The notes under the pieces: generated by a model
Told to the model about the DNA's origin: nothing
The model's database searches: none
What the model saw: the letters and a program-made list of their open reading frames with translations, nothing else
Origin: JBBEAM01 sp942491105
GTDB taxonomy: Bacteria; Pseudomonadota; Alphaproteobacteria; Kiloniellales; DSM-21159
Reading direction: 5' to 3'
NCBI GenBank assembly: GCA_942491105.1
Contig: CALNZX010000003.1
Span: 62,001-126,000, forward strand
Length of the DNA: 64,000 nucleotides
Shown here: piece by piece, positions 52,570 through 63,477 of the stretch
Layout of the letters: each line of letters opens with the position of its first letter
Position numbering within the stretch: the first letter of the stretch is position 1
Made by a program: the position numbers and the translations under genes

Positions 52570-53199
52570 TTAGCGCGGGCTTTCCGACAGCGCCAGCGAC
52601 AGGCCGAGGCCGCAGATCGCCGTGCCGGCCGCGCGGCGCAGCCAGCGGGTCAGGCGGCCCCCCGCCGCCAGACGCCCCTGCAGCGCCGTAGCGGTAAAGA
52701 CCACCACGACATCGGCGGCCGTGTTCAGGGCGACGGAGAGCGTTCCGAGCAGCAGAAACTGCAGCGCGACGCCGCCGGCCGCCGGATCGACGAACTGCGG
52801 CAGGAAGGCCAGGAAGAAGGCGGCGGTCTTGGGATTCAGCGCCTCCACCAGGACGCCGTCGCGCAGCGCCCGGCGGGCACCCAGTCCCGTCACCTGCAGC
52901 GGCGCGACCGGCGGCGCGCCGCGCCACAGCTTGACCCCGAGATAGACCAAATAGAGCGCGCCGATCAGCTTTAGAATCGTGAAGGCCTCGGCGCTGGCCA
53001 GCAGGATCGCCGAGACGCCGAGCGCCCCTGCCGCGACATGCGCCAGCCCGCCGAGCCCGGTGCCGAAGCTGGAGGCCAGCCCCTCGCCCCGCCCGCCGGC
53101 CAGGCTGCGCGCCGCGACGTAGAAGATGCCGGGGCCCGGCGTCACCGCGATAACCAGCGCCGCGGCGAGGAAGATCAGGAAGGTCGAGAGGTCGGGCAA
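52570..53199 (-). CDS. LysE/RhtB family exporter
   Basis: A 209-residue membrane protein with about six helices. ALVIAVTPGPGIFYVAARSLAGG is the LysE signature, and ALNPKTAAFFLAFLPQFV the second conserved helix. The start is TTG 53199 behind GGAGTGAGACC. It begins 4 bases after the stop of the small membrane protein gene, suggesting coupled translation. Probably an amino-acid exporter; substrate unknown. Confidence 0.85.
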   Translation of the reverse strand: MPDLSTFLIFLAAALVIAVTPGPGIFYVAARSLAGGRGEGLASSFGTGLGGLAHVAAGALGVSAILLASAEAFTILKLIGALYLVYLGVKLWRGAPPVAPLQVTGLGARRALRDGVLVEALNPKTAAFFLAFLPQFVDPAAGGVALQFLLLGTLSVALNTAADVVVVFTATALQGRLAAGGRLTRWLRRAAGTAICGLGLSLALSESPR

Positions 53200-53203
53200 G
53201 GTC

Positions 53204-53632
53204 TCACTCCTCGACGTCGTCGACGTCGAGCTGACCGGAAACGCGGCGGCGGACGTGGGACCAGGAAATGCCGATCGCCAGCACCCAGGAGATCACGAAC
53301 AGCCCGAGCCAGGTCATCACCGTGGGATTCTGCGGGTCGAGCAGGCCGAAGTCGGCCAGCACCCAGGCCAGCGCGCCGACCACGGCGGCGGCGAGCAGAA
53401 TCCCGAGGATGCCGATCGAGCGCCAGGTGGCGCGCAGGAAGATCACCCAGCCGATCAGCAGCAACACACCGGCCAGCGCCTTGAGCGGCAGGTTCTCCTC
53501 GAAACCGCCGGGTCCGAGCAGCCAGTTGGCGTAGGCGTAGCCGCTGGGGTTGAAGGTGGCGAAGACCAGGATCAGGGCGAAGACCCAGCGCAGCAGGAAG
53601 TCGGCGAGGGAGAAGCGGGTGGCGCGGGCCAT
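53204..53632 (-). CDS. Small integral membrane protein (DUF6524-like)
   Basis: A 142-residue protein with four hydrophobic segments: FLLRWVFALILVFATFNPSGY, ALAGVLLLIGWVIFLRATW, GILLAAAVVGALAWVLADF and WLGLFVISWVLAIGISW (the first given in full as seen). It ends in an acidic tail. The FNPSGYAYANWLL pattern resembles DUF6524 proteins of proteobacteria, an assignment made from memory. It shares an operon with the LysE exporter. Function unknown. Confidence 0.72.
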   Translation of the reverse strand: MARATRFSLADFLLRWVFALILVFATFNPSGYAYANWLLGPGGFEENLPLKALAGVLLLIGWVIFLRATWRSIGILGILLAAAVVGALAWVLADFGLLDPQNPTVMTWLGLFVISWVLAIGISWSHVRRRVSGQLDVDDVEE

Positions 53633-53708
53633 GGGCGGTCCTTTTCGGGCGGGAGTCGTCTGGTGTCCGGAGGCAGTTTAGCAAAGCGCGGCGGCGCGGC
53701 GCAGCCCT

Positions 53709-54623
53709 CTATGCGGCGGGGTTGCGCGCCGTGGCGATCAGGGTATCCGTGGCGTCGCGCCGCGCGATGAAGGCGCGGTAGGCGGCCTCCAGCTCGGCAT
53801 CCTCGAAGGCCTTGAAGGTATCGTGGCCGCCGGGCTTGCGCTCCAGGAACCAGCGCAGGTGGTTGGTGTAGCCGTAGCGCTGGAAGCCTTGAATTTCGAT
53901 GTTCTCGAAGCCGGCGGCGGCCAGCACCTTTTCCAGGGACTGGCGGGTGTGCAGCACCAGATGCTCGCTCCAGAAGGTGAAGTCGCGAAACTCCGGCAGC
54001 TCGACGGATTGGATCAGGAAGTCGCGGGCGTGGGGCACCTCGATGACAATCTCGCCGCCGGGCTTCAGGGCTTCGCGGATCCGCGCCAGAATGCCGGTCT
54101 GATTTGGAATGTGCTCGAGCACATGGAACATCGTCACCAGGTCGAAGGCCGTGCCGTGATCGCGGATATCCTTGGCGACGCGCAGCTCCGGCGTCTCGGC
54201 GGCGATGCGGGCATGGCAGTGCTCGCGCAGCTCGACGCCATAGACCGCGGCGGCGCTGTCGCGCGCCTGCAGGAGGAAATTTCCATAGCTGCAGCCGAAG
54301 TCGCAGACGACCTTCCCGGCGAGCCGTTCCGCGAACTGTTCGAAGCGGCGGCGGCCGTCCTCGAGCACCGCGGTCTTGACCACGCTGCCATCGGAGAAAT
54401 GGGTGATCGACTTGGCGTCCTCGCGGTCCTCCTGCTTGTCCGCCTCGTAGTAGTCCTCCGAGGTCTCGCAGGATTCCAGAAAGATCACCCCGGAGGTCTC
54501 ATCGAGATAGACCGGCACGGGCAGATCGCGGGTCCGTTCGCTGATCTTGCGCAGGGCGCTTGGGTCGATCACGCCAAGCGCGACCAGCTCGGCGAAGATG
54601 GGATTGGTAATGACTGTGGCCAA
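53709..54623 (-). CDS. Class I SAM-dependent methyltransferase
   Basis: A 304-residue protein. VVCDFGCSYGNFLLQARD near residue 104 is the SAM-binding motif I, and VTMFHVLEHIPNQ with GGEIVIEVPHARDF follow as later motifs of UbiE/COQ5-like methyltransferases. An N-terminal part of about 80 residues (FSDGSVVKTAVLEDGRRRFEQ) precedes the Rossmann fold. The start is TTG 54623 behind AGAGAGG. The methyl acceptor is unknown; relatives often act on sugars or lipids. It lies 36 bases downstream of glmS. Confidence 0.85.
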   Translation of the reverse strand: MATVITNPIFAELVALGVIDPSALRKISERTRDLPVPVYLDETSGVIFLESCETSEDYYEADKQEDREDAKSITHFSDGSVVKTAVLEDGRRRFEQFAERLAGKVVCDFGCSYGNFLLQARDSAAAVYGVELREHCHARIAAETPELRVAKDIRDHGTAFDLVTMFHVLEHIPNQTGILARIREALKPGGEIVIEVPHARDFLIQSVELPEFRDFTFWSEHLVLHTRQSLEKVLAAAGFENIEIQGFQRYGYTNHLRWFLERKPGGHDTFKAFEDAELEAAYRAFIARRDATDTLIATARNPAA

Positions 54624-54659
54624 GGCCTGCCTCTCTTTCCTGCGAATCCAGCGGGGAGC

Positions 54660-56483
<1,824 letters not shown>

Positions 56484-56485
56484 CC

Positions 56486-57835
56486 CTAGCGTTCCTTCTT
56501 GCTGGAGAGCTTCTTCTGGCGGAACTTGGCCGCCCAGCCCGCCAGGTTGCGCTGTACGCCACGGGCCACCGCCAGGGCGCCCTCGGGCGTATCCTTGGTC
56601 ACGGTGCTGCCGGCGGCGACGATGGCATCGGCGCCGACCGCGACCGGCGCGACCAGCGCGGTGTTGGAGCCGATGAAGGCTCCGGCGCCGATCAGGGTGC
56701 GGTGCTTGTCGTAGCCGTCGTAGTTGCAGGTGATGGTACCGGCGCCGATGTTGGCCCCGGCCCCGATCTCGGCATCGCCCAGGTAGCTGAGATGATTGGC
56801 CTTGGCGCCGGCGCCCAAGGTCGCGTTCTTGACCTCGACGAAGTTGCCGACCTTGGCGGACTCGCCGATTTCCGCGCCGGGGCGCAGCCGCGCGAAGGGT
56901 CCGACCACCGCGCCGGCGCCGACCCGCGCACCCTCCAGGTGGGAGAAGGCGCGCAGCCGGCAGCCGTCCTCCAGAACCACGCCCGGCCCCAGGAAAACGT
57001 TCGGCTCGATGGTCACGTCCCGGCCGATCTTCGTATCCACGGAAAGCCAGACCGTGGTCGGATCGACCAGGGTGGCGCCCTCCGCCATGGCCTTGGCGCG
57101 CAGCCGGGTTTGCAGGATCGCCTCCGCGACCGCCAGCTCGGCACGGGAGTTGACGCCGCGCACCTCGTCGTGGGCGGTTTCCACCGCCACGGAGCGGCAG
57201 CCGGCGGCGCGGCCCAGCTCGACCAGGGAGGTCAGGTAGTACTCGCCGCGCGCGTTGTCGTTGCCGACCTGATCGAGCAGGTCGAACAGGGCCGCGCCCT
57301 CGGCCAGCAGCAGGCCGCCCCAGCAGAGATCGACCCTGCGCTGTTCGGCGCTGGCGTCGCGTTCCTCGACGATGCGCTCGACCGCGCCGTCCTGGCCGAG
57401 CAGGATGCGGCCATAGCCGGTCGGGTCGCTGGGCCGCATGGCGAGCCAGACCAGATCCGGCGTCGGCACCTGATCGCGCGCCGCCAGCATCGCCTGCAGC
57501 GTCGCCGTCGAGATCAGCGGCCCGTCGCCGTAGAGCACCAGCACGTCGCCGGGAGCCTCGCCCAGGGCGGCGCGCGCCGCCATCACGGCGTGCCCGGTGC
57601 CGAGCGGCTCCGACTGGATGGCGATCTCGCAGGGCGCGACGGCGGCGGCGACCTGCTCCATGCCCGGCGAGAGCACGACCACGGTCTTGCCCGCGTTCAG
57701 GGGCGCGGCGGCCCGCAGCACATGCTGAATCATCGGCAGGCCGGCAACCTCGTGCAGCACCTTGGGCTTGGCCGAGCGCATCCGCTCGCCCCTGCCCGCC
57801 GCCAGCACCACCACGCTCAAATCCGCCCGCGTCAT
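56486..57835 (-). CDS. glmU: Bifunctional UDP-N-acetylglucosamine pyrophosphorylase/GlcN-1-P acetyltransferase
   Basis: A 449-residue enzyme. The N-terminal pyrophosphorylase has VVLAAGRGERMRSAKPKVLH and YGDGPLIS. The C-terminal half is a left-handed beta-helix with hexapeptide turns (IGESAKVGNFVEVKNATLG, GAGANIGAGTITCNYDGYDK). It makes UDP-GlcNAc from GlcN-1-P, acetyl-CoA and UTP. ATG 57835 follows GGAGCG; earlier in-frame starts lack a good site. It is directly followed by glmS. Confidence 0.96.
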   Translation of the reverse strand: MTRADLSVVVLAAGRGERMRSAKPKVLHEVAGLPMIQHVLRAAAPLNAGKTVVVLSPGMEQVAAAVAPCEIAIQSEPLGTGHAVMAARAALGEAPGDVLVLYGDGPLISTATLQAMLAARDQVPTPDLVWLAMRPSDPTGYGRILLGQDGAVERIVEERDASAEQRRVDLCWGGLLLAEGAALFDLLDQVGNDNARGEYYLTSLVELGRAAGCRSVAVETAHDEVRGVNSRAELAVAEAILQTRLRAKAMAEGATLVDPTTVWLSVDTKIGRDVTIEPNVFLGPGVVLEDGCRLRAFSHLEGARVGAGAVVGPFARLRPGAEIGESAKVGNFVEVKNATLGAGAKANHLSYLGDAEIGAGANIGAGTITCNYDGYDKHRTLIGAGAFIGSNTALVAPVAVGADAIVAAGSTVTKDTPEGALAVARGVQRNLAGWAAKFRQKKLSSKKER

Positions 57836-57941
57836 TTCGCTCCAGGTCCCCGTCATCTGTGGGCTTGTGAATCCGCCGCGCGCCGCCGATAAAGGCGGCC
57901 TGGCGCGCGGCACGAAGCCCGTATTCCTCTATGGAGCCTTT

Positions 57942-58619
57942 ATGGCAGGCCTGGGGCAGAAGAAAAACGTTCTCTTGATCGATCTCGACGGCACCCTGGT
58001 CGATTCCGCGCCGGACCTGGCGGCCGCGGTCAACCGTCTGCTGCGCGAGCTGGGCCAGGAGGCGCTGCCCCTGGAACGGATTCTAGAGATGATCGGCGAC
58101 GGCATTCCGGCCCTGGTCGAGCGGGCGCTGACCGCCAGCGGCATCGCCTATGGCCCAGCCTTCCTGCCCAAGGCGGTGGACAAGATGCGCGGCTACTACG
58201 CCGCCGATATCGCCGTGGAAACCCGCCCCTATCCCGGCGCGCGCGACGCCCTGGAGGCGCTCAAGGCGGAGGGCTGGCGGCTGGGCCTCTGCACCAACAA
58301 GCCGGAGGCCATGAGCCAGGCGCTGCTCTCCGCGCTGGGTCTCGACGACCTCTTCGACGCGCTCGCCGGCGGCGACAGCTTTCCACGGAAAAAGCCGGAT
58401 CCAGCGCATCCGCTCGGCCTGCTGAAGATGCTGCGGGCCGCGCCGCAGCAGGCCGCGCTGCTCGGCGACGGTCAGAACGACATCCTGGCGGCGCGGGCCG
58501 CCGGACTTACGGAAATCTGGTTCAGTAGCGGCTACGGCGGGGCGCAGGCCGAGGCCCTAGGCCCGCGTCATGCCATCGGCGCCTTCGACGAACTGCCCGG
58601 CGTTCTGCGCGGGCTCTAG
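57942..58619 (+). CDS. gph: HAD-family phosphatase, phosphoglycolate phosphatase-like
   Basis: A 225-residue HAD hydrolase. LLIDLDGTLVDSAPDL is motif I with the nucleophile Asp, LGLCTNKPEAMSQALL motif II, PRKKPDPAHPL motif III and LGDGQNDILAARAAG motif IV. It would dephosphorylate 2-phosphoglycolate formed in DNA repair. ATG 57942 is the first start with protein character; upstream sequence is divergent promoter DNA shared with glmU. It ends 6 bases before the convergent DUF3108 gene. Confidence 0.9.
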   Translation: MAGLGQKKNVLLIDLDGTLVDSAPDLAAAVNRLLRELGQEALPLERILEMIGDGIPALVERALTASGIAYGPAFLPKAVDKMRGYYAADIAVETRPYPGARDALEALKAEGWRLGLCTNKPEAMSQALLSALGLDDLFDALAGGDSFPRKKPDPAHPLGLLKMLRAAPQQAALLGDGQNDILAARAAGLTEIWFSSGYGGAQAEALGPRHAIGAFDELPGVLRGL

Positions 58620-58625
58620 GCCGGC

Positions 58626-59525
58626 TTAGTCGTCGCGCTGCAGGCGCAGGGCCTCCTGGACGCTCGGCTCCTCGCGGATATCGGCTTCGACCAGATGGGC
58701 GCGCAGGGCGCCGAACTTGTGATCCATCTCCATGCGCACCGGCACCGGCGGCAGGCCGGGCGCCAGCGGCGCGAGATAGACCGAGATGTTGTCGGGATAG
58801 GAGGATTTGACCCCCATCTCGCCTTCCTTGTAGCCGGTCAGGCGGTTGAACTTGACCAGACAGTGCCGGGCCTCGCCCTCGTAGACCTGATAGCGGTTGG
58901 CATCGATCTGCTCGGCGCCGAGATCCTCGGCGGTCAGGTCGAAGCGGCGGCGGCCGTCGAACACCGGCACCACGGCGTCGCAGCTGCCCTGCAGGGCCAC
59001 GGCCTCGGTCAGCATCAGTACCGCGCTCAGGGGATCGAAGGTGCCGATCCGCAGATCCTCGGGAATGTCGTCGCGGTCCTCGGCGTCGGGCTCCGGCACC
59101 ACGCTGGTCTGCAGGCTGCCATCGTCGTGATAGGTGATCTCGACGAGCCGCTTGGATTTTCCCTTCTTGAAGGCCTCGCTGACGAAATAGCTCGGCTGCG
59201 TGGCGCCGCCGTCGCGCAGGCCCTCGACCTCGGAGCGCAGCCTGAAATCCTTGAACCAGGAAAAGGCCCCGGCGATCTTGGCGTCGAAGGAGCTGCGGTA
59301 GCGCGTCGCGGTCAGCGCGATCTCCATATCGACCTTCAGGCCGAGCATGCCGCCGGCGTAGATCTCGTACTTCAAGTCCATCACCGTCGCCTTGGCGCTG
59401 GCGACCTCGGTCAGCTCGGCGCGGGGCAAGGCCTCCTCGGCCAGAGCCGTAGCGGGAATCGCCGCGGGCAGCAGCGCCAGGCCCATCAGCGCGAGAACGC
59501 CGTTTCGCAGGGTGGTTCTATGCAT
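58626..59525 (-). CDS. Periplasmic DUF3108-type protein
   Basis: A 299-residue exported protein: signal (LRNGVLALMGLALLPAAIPATALA), then MDLKYEIYAGGMLGLKVDMEI and RYRSSFDAKIAGAFSWFKDFRLRSEVEG, the block typical of DUF3108 proteins. These are thought to be periplasmic and beta-rich; the function is unknown. ATG 59525 follows CGGAGGAGAG. A longer in-frame extension of about 114 residues runs through the tRNA-Val gene and is not credible. Confidence 0.82.
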   Translation of the reverse strand: MHRTTLRNGVLALMGLALLPAAIPATALAEEALPRAELTEVASAKATVMDLKYEIYAGGMLGLKVDMEIALTATRYRSSFDAKIAGAFSWFKDFRLRSEVEGLRDGGATQPSYFVSEAFKKGKSKRLVEITYHDDGSLQTSVVPEPDAEDRDDIPEDLRIGTFDPLSAVLMLTEAVALQGSCDAVVPVFDGRRRFDLTAEDLGAEQIDANRYQVYEGEARHCLVKFNRLTGYKEGEMGVKSSYPDNISVYLAPLAPGLPPVPVRMEMDHKFGALRAHLVEADIREEPSVQEALRLQRDD

Positions 59526-59655
59526 GATCGAGACTCTCTCCTCGGAGGGGAATTTTGGCCAATCACATTGTGTTACGCGGCGCGGCGGCGCGGCGTTTAC
59601 GCCCCAGGGACTGCGTCCCGGCAGTCCGCGCCGCCGGGCGCTGTCCGGGTGCGTC

Positions 59656-59684
59656 TTGACAGCCCCCGCCCCCTCACGTAAATC
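59656..59684 (+). promoter_or_regulatory. Promoter of tRNA-Val
   Basis: TTGACA (59656-59661) and TAAATC (59679-59684) are 17 bases apart, giving a start near 59691 and a leader of about 48 bases before the mature tRNA. Confidence 0.65.
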
Positions 59685-59717
59685 CCGACTCCCTCGCGGG
59701 ACGCCGGTCCCGTGGAC

Positions 59718-59735
59718 GCACCAGCGCGCTGGTGC
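59718..59735. other. Perfect 18-bp palindrome before tRNA-Val
   Basis: GCACCAGCGCGCTGGTGC reads identically on both strands and ends 3 bases before the tRNA. In the precursor RNA it would form a stem just 5' of the RNase P cut site. Confidence 0.6.
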
Positions 59736-59738
59736 CAG

Positions 59739-59813
59739 GGGCGCGTAGCTCAGCGGGAGAGCACTGCCTTCACACGGCAGGGGTCGCTGGTTCAATCCCA
59801 GCCGCGCCCACCA
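59739..59813 (+). tRNA. tRNA-Val (anticodon CAC)
   Basis: A complete 75-base cloverleaf with encoded CCA. The acceptor arm GGGCGCG pairs with CGCGCCC. The D arm is in TAGCTCAGCGGGAGAGCA, the anticodon arm is CTGCC-TTCACAC-GGCAG with anticodon CAC reading GUG, and the T arm is GCTGG-TTCAATC-CCAGC. Six Ts follow the CCA and probably end transcription. Confidence 0.97.
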
Positions 59814-59919
59814 TTTTTTCCAGATACTTAGCCCTAGAACAGACAGTTCCCTGTCGTTCAATCGCACAGGTCGGGGAAGCCTTGGCGGACGCGCAAAATC
59901 CTCCGCGCCGCGGCGCCGG

Positions 59920-62172
59920 CTAGCTTGAGGTTCCGGAATGCGGCTCCTCGACGCCCCGCGCGGCGGCGCCCGCGGCTTCAGCCACCTTCCGCTTCTGCTC
60001 GTCGCTCAGCTTCGCATCAGGGGGCAGTTCGACCGTCACCTTGCGGTGGGCGAACTCGATGCCGGCGGCCTGGAATTCGGCCTGGACCTGGTTGTAGAGC
60101 TCCTTGCGGATCTGGAACTGGCGGCCCGGCCGCGACATGAACTTGCCGCGAACGATGATCGCCGAGTCCTCGATCGCCTTCACGCCCTGGCTCTTGAAGG
60201 GCTCGATGAAGTCCTTGCCGAGCTCCGGATGCTCGAGCATTTCGGCGCCGATCTTCTTGAAGATCTTCTTCACCTTCTGCAGATCGGTATCGGTGGGCAC
60301 CCTGAACTCCAGCTTCATGATCACCCAGTCCCGGCTGTAGTTCGTCAGGTGCTTGATCTCGCCGAAGGGCACGGTGTGGATCGGTCCGAGGTGATGGCGC
60401 AGAACCAGGGAGCGGATGTTGATGTTCTCGACCGAGCCCTTGACGTCGCCGATGTCGACGTACTCGCCCTTCCGGAAGGCGTCGTCGAGCAGGAAGAAGA
60501 GACCGGACACCAGGTCGCGAACCAGGGTCTGCGCGCCGAAGCCAATGGCGATGCCGACCACGCCGGCGCCGGCCAGCAACGGGCCGATGTCGACGCCCAT
60601 CGAGGACAGCACGATCATCACAACCATCGCGATCAGGGTGATTTGAAAAAACCTGAGGAACAGCGGCATGATCGTCTGCAGGCGGCTCGCCGAGGAAGCT
60701 CCGCCCTCGTCGCCGCCGCTGGCGCCCTGCTCCGCCCCGCCGATGTAGCGATAGAAGACCAGCTTGGTCATGCCCCAAAGCACATAGGCGACGAGAATGG
60801 TGGCGCCGATCTGCAAAACGGCGGAAGCGAACCTGCCGCCGAGAAACGCGCCTTCGTGGCTTGCCAGGAGATCGTAGCCCCAAGCACGGAAGAACAGCGC
60901 CGCCGCCGCCAGCAGGACCACGATCCGCGCCGCGCGCCCGAAGATCGGCGCGACGCTCGCCTGCCGCGACCGCGCGCTCCCGAAGGCATCGCGGACGAGG
61001 CCGACGACGATAAAGTCGGCCAGCGGATAGAGCAGGATGATCAGCAGGCTGAAGAGCGCCGGGTGGGAGCCGAATCCCGCGCCCGCCAGGCCGACGATCA
61101 CGGAAATCAGGTAGACGCCGACCATGTAGAGGGCCGGGAAGAGATACCACAGCCGGGCAAGAGAGAGGCGCAAGCCGCCGGCGTTGCCGCCGGCCGCCAG
61201 GCGCCCGGCGAGGATCCCGGCAACCGGCCGACGCGCGATCGCAAGACACGTCAGCACGAGCAGGAGAAGGACACCGCCTCCGATCAGCTGAAACAGCATC
61301 AGCAGATCCGGATCCAATCCGAAGCCCTCAAGCAGCTGTGCCAGGTTGAACCAGACTGCGGCGAAGACGACGGATATCGCCGACCAGCGGAACAGCCGCC
61401 GGGCGATGCCGTCCTCGAGTGGCAGCACGCGCGGGCTGCGTCCGCGCGGAGAAAGGATCGCCGCCAGCAGCGCGGTCGCGGCGCGCGCCGCCAGCAGGGC
61501 CAGGAACAACGCGCCGAGCAGCATCCGGGTCGGCTCGTGCCCGCGATAGAGCACGAAGAACAGGAAGAGAATGACCAGCGCAGAGACCGCGATGCCGACA
61601 CTGTCGAGGCCGAGGCGGCCGAGAAAGAAGCCGACACGCTTGGAGGCGCTCATCTCCGGATCGCTTTCCGACAGACGCGCGTAGCTCTGCGCCGCCGCCC
61701 GGCGGTAGAGGCGTTCGGCGCCGTAGCCCGCCAGGGCAAGAATAAGGAAAGCGGCGAGGACGAGATAGAAGTGGCCCGTTCCCAGTCCTCGACTGGTTTC
61801 GGACACCAGGAACGCCGGGATATCGAAGAGTTCGCCCGCCCTGGCCAGCAAGGCCGCCAGCCTGTCGCGGGCGGCGCCCATCGCCTGGTCGACGCTCTCG
61901 ATCACCCCCGCGGGTGGCTCCGACGCCGCGCCGGAAAGCGACTGCGCGAGATAGTCGACGAAAAGATCCCGCACCTCTTCGTCGGAAAGCCGTGCCAGAA
62001 GATCGGCGCGTTCCTCGGGGGTAAGCTGCCGAAGATCTACACTGTTCTCGCCGGACGCGGCCGATTGCGAGAGCAGTCCCGCGGCGAGCTGTGCCTGAGC
62101 CGGCGCCGCCGATCCGAAGAGCAGCGCACCCGCCAAGAGGGCAGCCAGGCAACAGATCGACCAGGACCTCAT
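59920..62172 (-). CDS. Large MscS-family mechanosensitive channel
   Basis: A 750-residue inner-membrane protein. After a signal peptide (LLAGALLFGSAAPAQA) comes a periplasmic region of about 100 residues, then about ten helices. The MscS pore and vestibule follow: LLAGAGVVGIAIGFGAQTLVRDLVSGLFFLLDDAFRKGEYVDIGDVKGSVENI (seen as contiguous blocks), with RKELYNQVQAEFQAAGIEFAH near the end. The long N-terminal part resembles YbdG/MscM-like or small-conductance K-type relatives. It opens under membrane tension on osmotic downshock. ATG 62172 gives the signal peptide. Confidence 0.93.
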   Translation of the reverse strand: MRSWSICCLAALLAGALLFGSAAPAQAQLAAGLLSQSAASGENSVDLRQLTPEERADLLARLSDEEVRDLFVDYLAQSLSGAASEPPAGVIESVDQAMGAARDRLAALLARAGELFDIPAFLVSETSRGLGTGHFYLVLAAFLILALAGYGAERLYRRAAAQSYARLSESDPEMSASKRVGFFLGRLGLDSVGIAVSALVILFLFFVLYRGHEPTRMLLGALFLALLAARAATALLAAILSPRGRSPRVLPLEDGIARRLFRWSAISVVFAAVWFNLAQLLEGFGLDPDLLMLFQLIGGGVLLLLVLTCLAIARRPVAGILAGRLAAGGNAGGLRLSLARLWYLFPALYMVGVYLISVIVGLAGAGFGSHPALFSLLIILLYPLADFIVVGLVRDAFGSARSRQASVAPIFGRAARIVVLLAAAALFFRAWGYDLLASHEGAFLGGRFASAVLQIGATILVAYVLWGMTKLVFYRYIGGAEQGASGGDEGGASSASRLQTIMPLFLRFFQITLIAMVVMIVLSSMGVDIGPLLAGAGVVGIAIGFGAQTLVRDLVSGLFFLLDDAFRKGEYVDIGDVKGSVENINIRSLVLRHHLGPIHTVPFGEIKHLTNYSRDWVIMKLEFRVPTDTDLQKVKKIFKKIGAEMLEHPELGKDFIEPFKSQGVKAIEDSAIIVRGKFMSRPGRQFQIRKELYNQVQAEFQAAGIEFAHRKVTVELPPDAKLSDEQKRKVAEAAGAAARGVEEPHSGTSS

Positions 62173-62224
62173 AGCCGCTGACTCCTCCGCAGATGGCGCA
62201 ACGCGCCGGATTTGATCGAGTGGC

Positions 62225-63424
62225 TTAGTAGTTCGGCGGAACCTTGGCCCAATCGTAGCCCTTCCGGCCCTTCTCGTAACCCAGTTCGAACAGCGCCTTC
62301 ATGTAGACCTGGTCGAAGGGCTCGTTCAGCTTCACGTCGAAGGTTTGCGGGATGTACGCGAGGTTGAAGTCGACACCGTCACGCTGGGAGAGACCGTAAA
62401 TACGGTACAGGTCGCCGACGCCTTGGTTCTGGATCAGCGAGGAAATAGCCCGGCCGGCGATGCTGTAGGTCACCCGCTCGGTATCCGCCCAGTCGGGATC
62501 GAGCCGCCCATTGCGGATGATATAGACGCTTCTCTCACGCGTGATGTGCTGCTGTTCGGAGAGCTCGCCGACATGCAATGCGCCGGGATAGACGAAGACC
62601 TGGGCGCTGGCGCCACCGTCAACATGCATCTCCTGGTACGGTTTCCCATCCACGGTGACGTCGATCATGGTCGGCGGAAAGGCCGCCGGAACCGCCGCCG
62701 AGGCAACCAGAATGTCATGCACCAGATCGAGCGCGTCGGGATGGCCACTGGCGGCGATCTTGGTGATGTTCCAGATCACCGGCCGGCGGGCGTCGATGTT
62801 GGTGGTGCCGATCAGCAGCAGCCGTCCCTTGGCGTATTCCTCGGCGACCACATCCAGCATTTCCTGGGTGAACTTCTGAGCAATGAGCGCCCTCAGCGGA
62901 GCATTATCGGTCAGCGCGTCGTCGAACGCGAAGGCGAGCAGGCTGCGCTCCTCCAGAACGTCGTCGGCCGAAATGTTGGTGTATACCTCCTTGAGATTCT
63001 GGTCGTAGTCGCTGCCCAGGAAAGCGAAGGGGGCCGTCAGGGCACCCGTGCTGATACCGGTCACCAGCTTGAACTCCGGCCGGGTCCCGGTTTCGCTCCA
63101 GCCGACCAGCAGGCCGGCGCCGTAGGCGCCATCCTCTCCGCCACCGGAGACGGCGAGGTAGTTCGCCGTCGGCAGGTCGCCGACGATCCCCTGCTCCGCG
63201 TAGTGTTCGGCCTCGCGCTCATAGGATTCGATGCCGTCCTGCTTCAGCAGCGGGAGGTCCGAACTCTGCCAGTAACGGATGCCCGGCATTCCGGCCACCA
63301 CGGCCTGAGCTTGCTGATCCTTGGGCACGGCCGGTATTCGGGAGGGCGCGGAACAGCCTTGCAGGAACACGGTCCCCGCAAGAAGTGACAGCACCACGAA
63401 AGTTACTCTGATTCGCCGTTCCAC
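62225..63424 (-). CDS. Patatin-like phospholipase lipoprotein
   Basis: A 399-residue lipoprotein with lipobox VFLQGCSAP (Cys near residue 24). The patatin domain is clear: VSGGGEDGAYGAGLLVGW is the oxyanion hole, VTGISTGALTAPFAFLG holds the Ser nucleophile (GxSxG), and MHVDGGASAQVFV the catalytic Asp. Such enzymes release fatty acids from phospholipids. No ABC or secretion partner lies nearby. It is on the same strand as the MscS gene and 53 bases from it. Confidence 0.9.
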   Translation of the reverse strand: MERRIRVTFVVLSLLAGTVFLQGCSAPSRIPAVPKDQQAQAVVAGMPGIRYWQSSDLPLLKQDGIESYEREAEHYAEQGIVGDLPTANYLAVSGGGEDGAYGAGLLVGWSETGTRPEFKLVTGISTGALTAPFAFLGSDYDQNLKEVYTNISADDVLEERSLLAFAFDDALTDNAPLRALIAQKFTQEMLDVVAEEYAKGRLLLIGTTNIDARRPVIWNITKIAASGHPDALDLVHDILVASAAVPAAFPPTMIDVTVDGKPYQEMHVDGGASAQVFVYPGALHVGELSEQQHITRERSVYIIRNGRLDPDWADTERVTYSIAGRAISSLIQNQGVGDLYRIYGLSQRDGVDFNLAYIPQTFDVKLNEPFDQVYMKALFELGYEKGRKGYDWAKVPPNY

Positions 63425-63477
63425 TGTTCCGACCCTCCCCCTTCAATGCTCAAAAATGGACTTGCTGCAAACCAGGT

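Noticed and set aside
59526..59867. N-terminal extension of the DUF3108 protein by about 114 residues
   Set aside because: It reads through the tRNA-Val gene and its promoter; the ATG at 59525 has a ribosome site and signal peptide.
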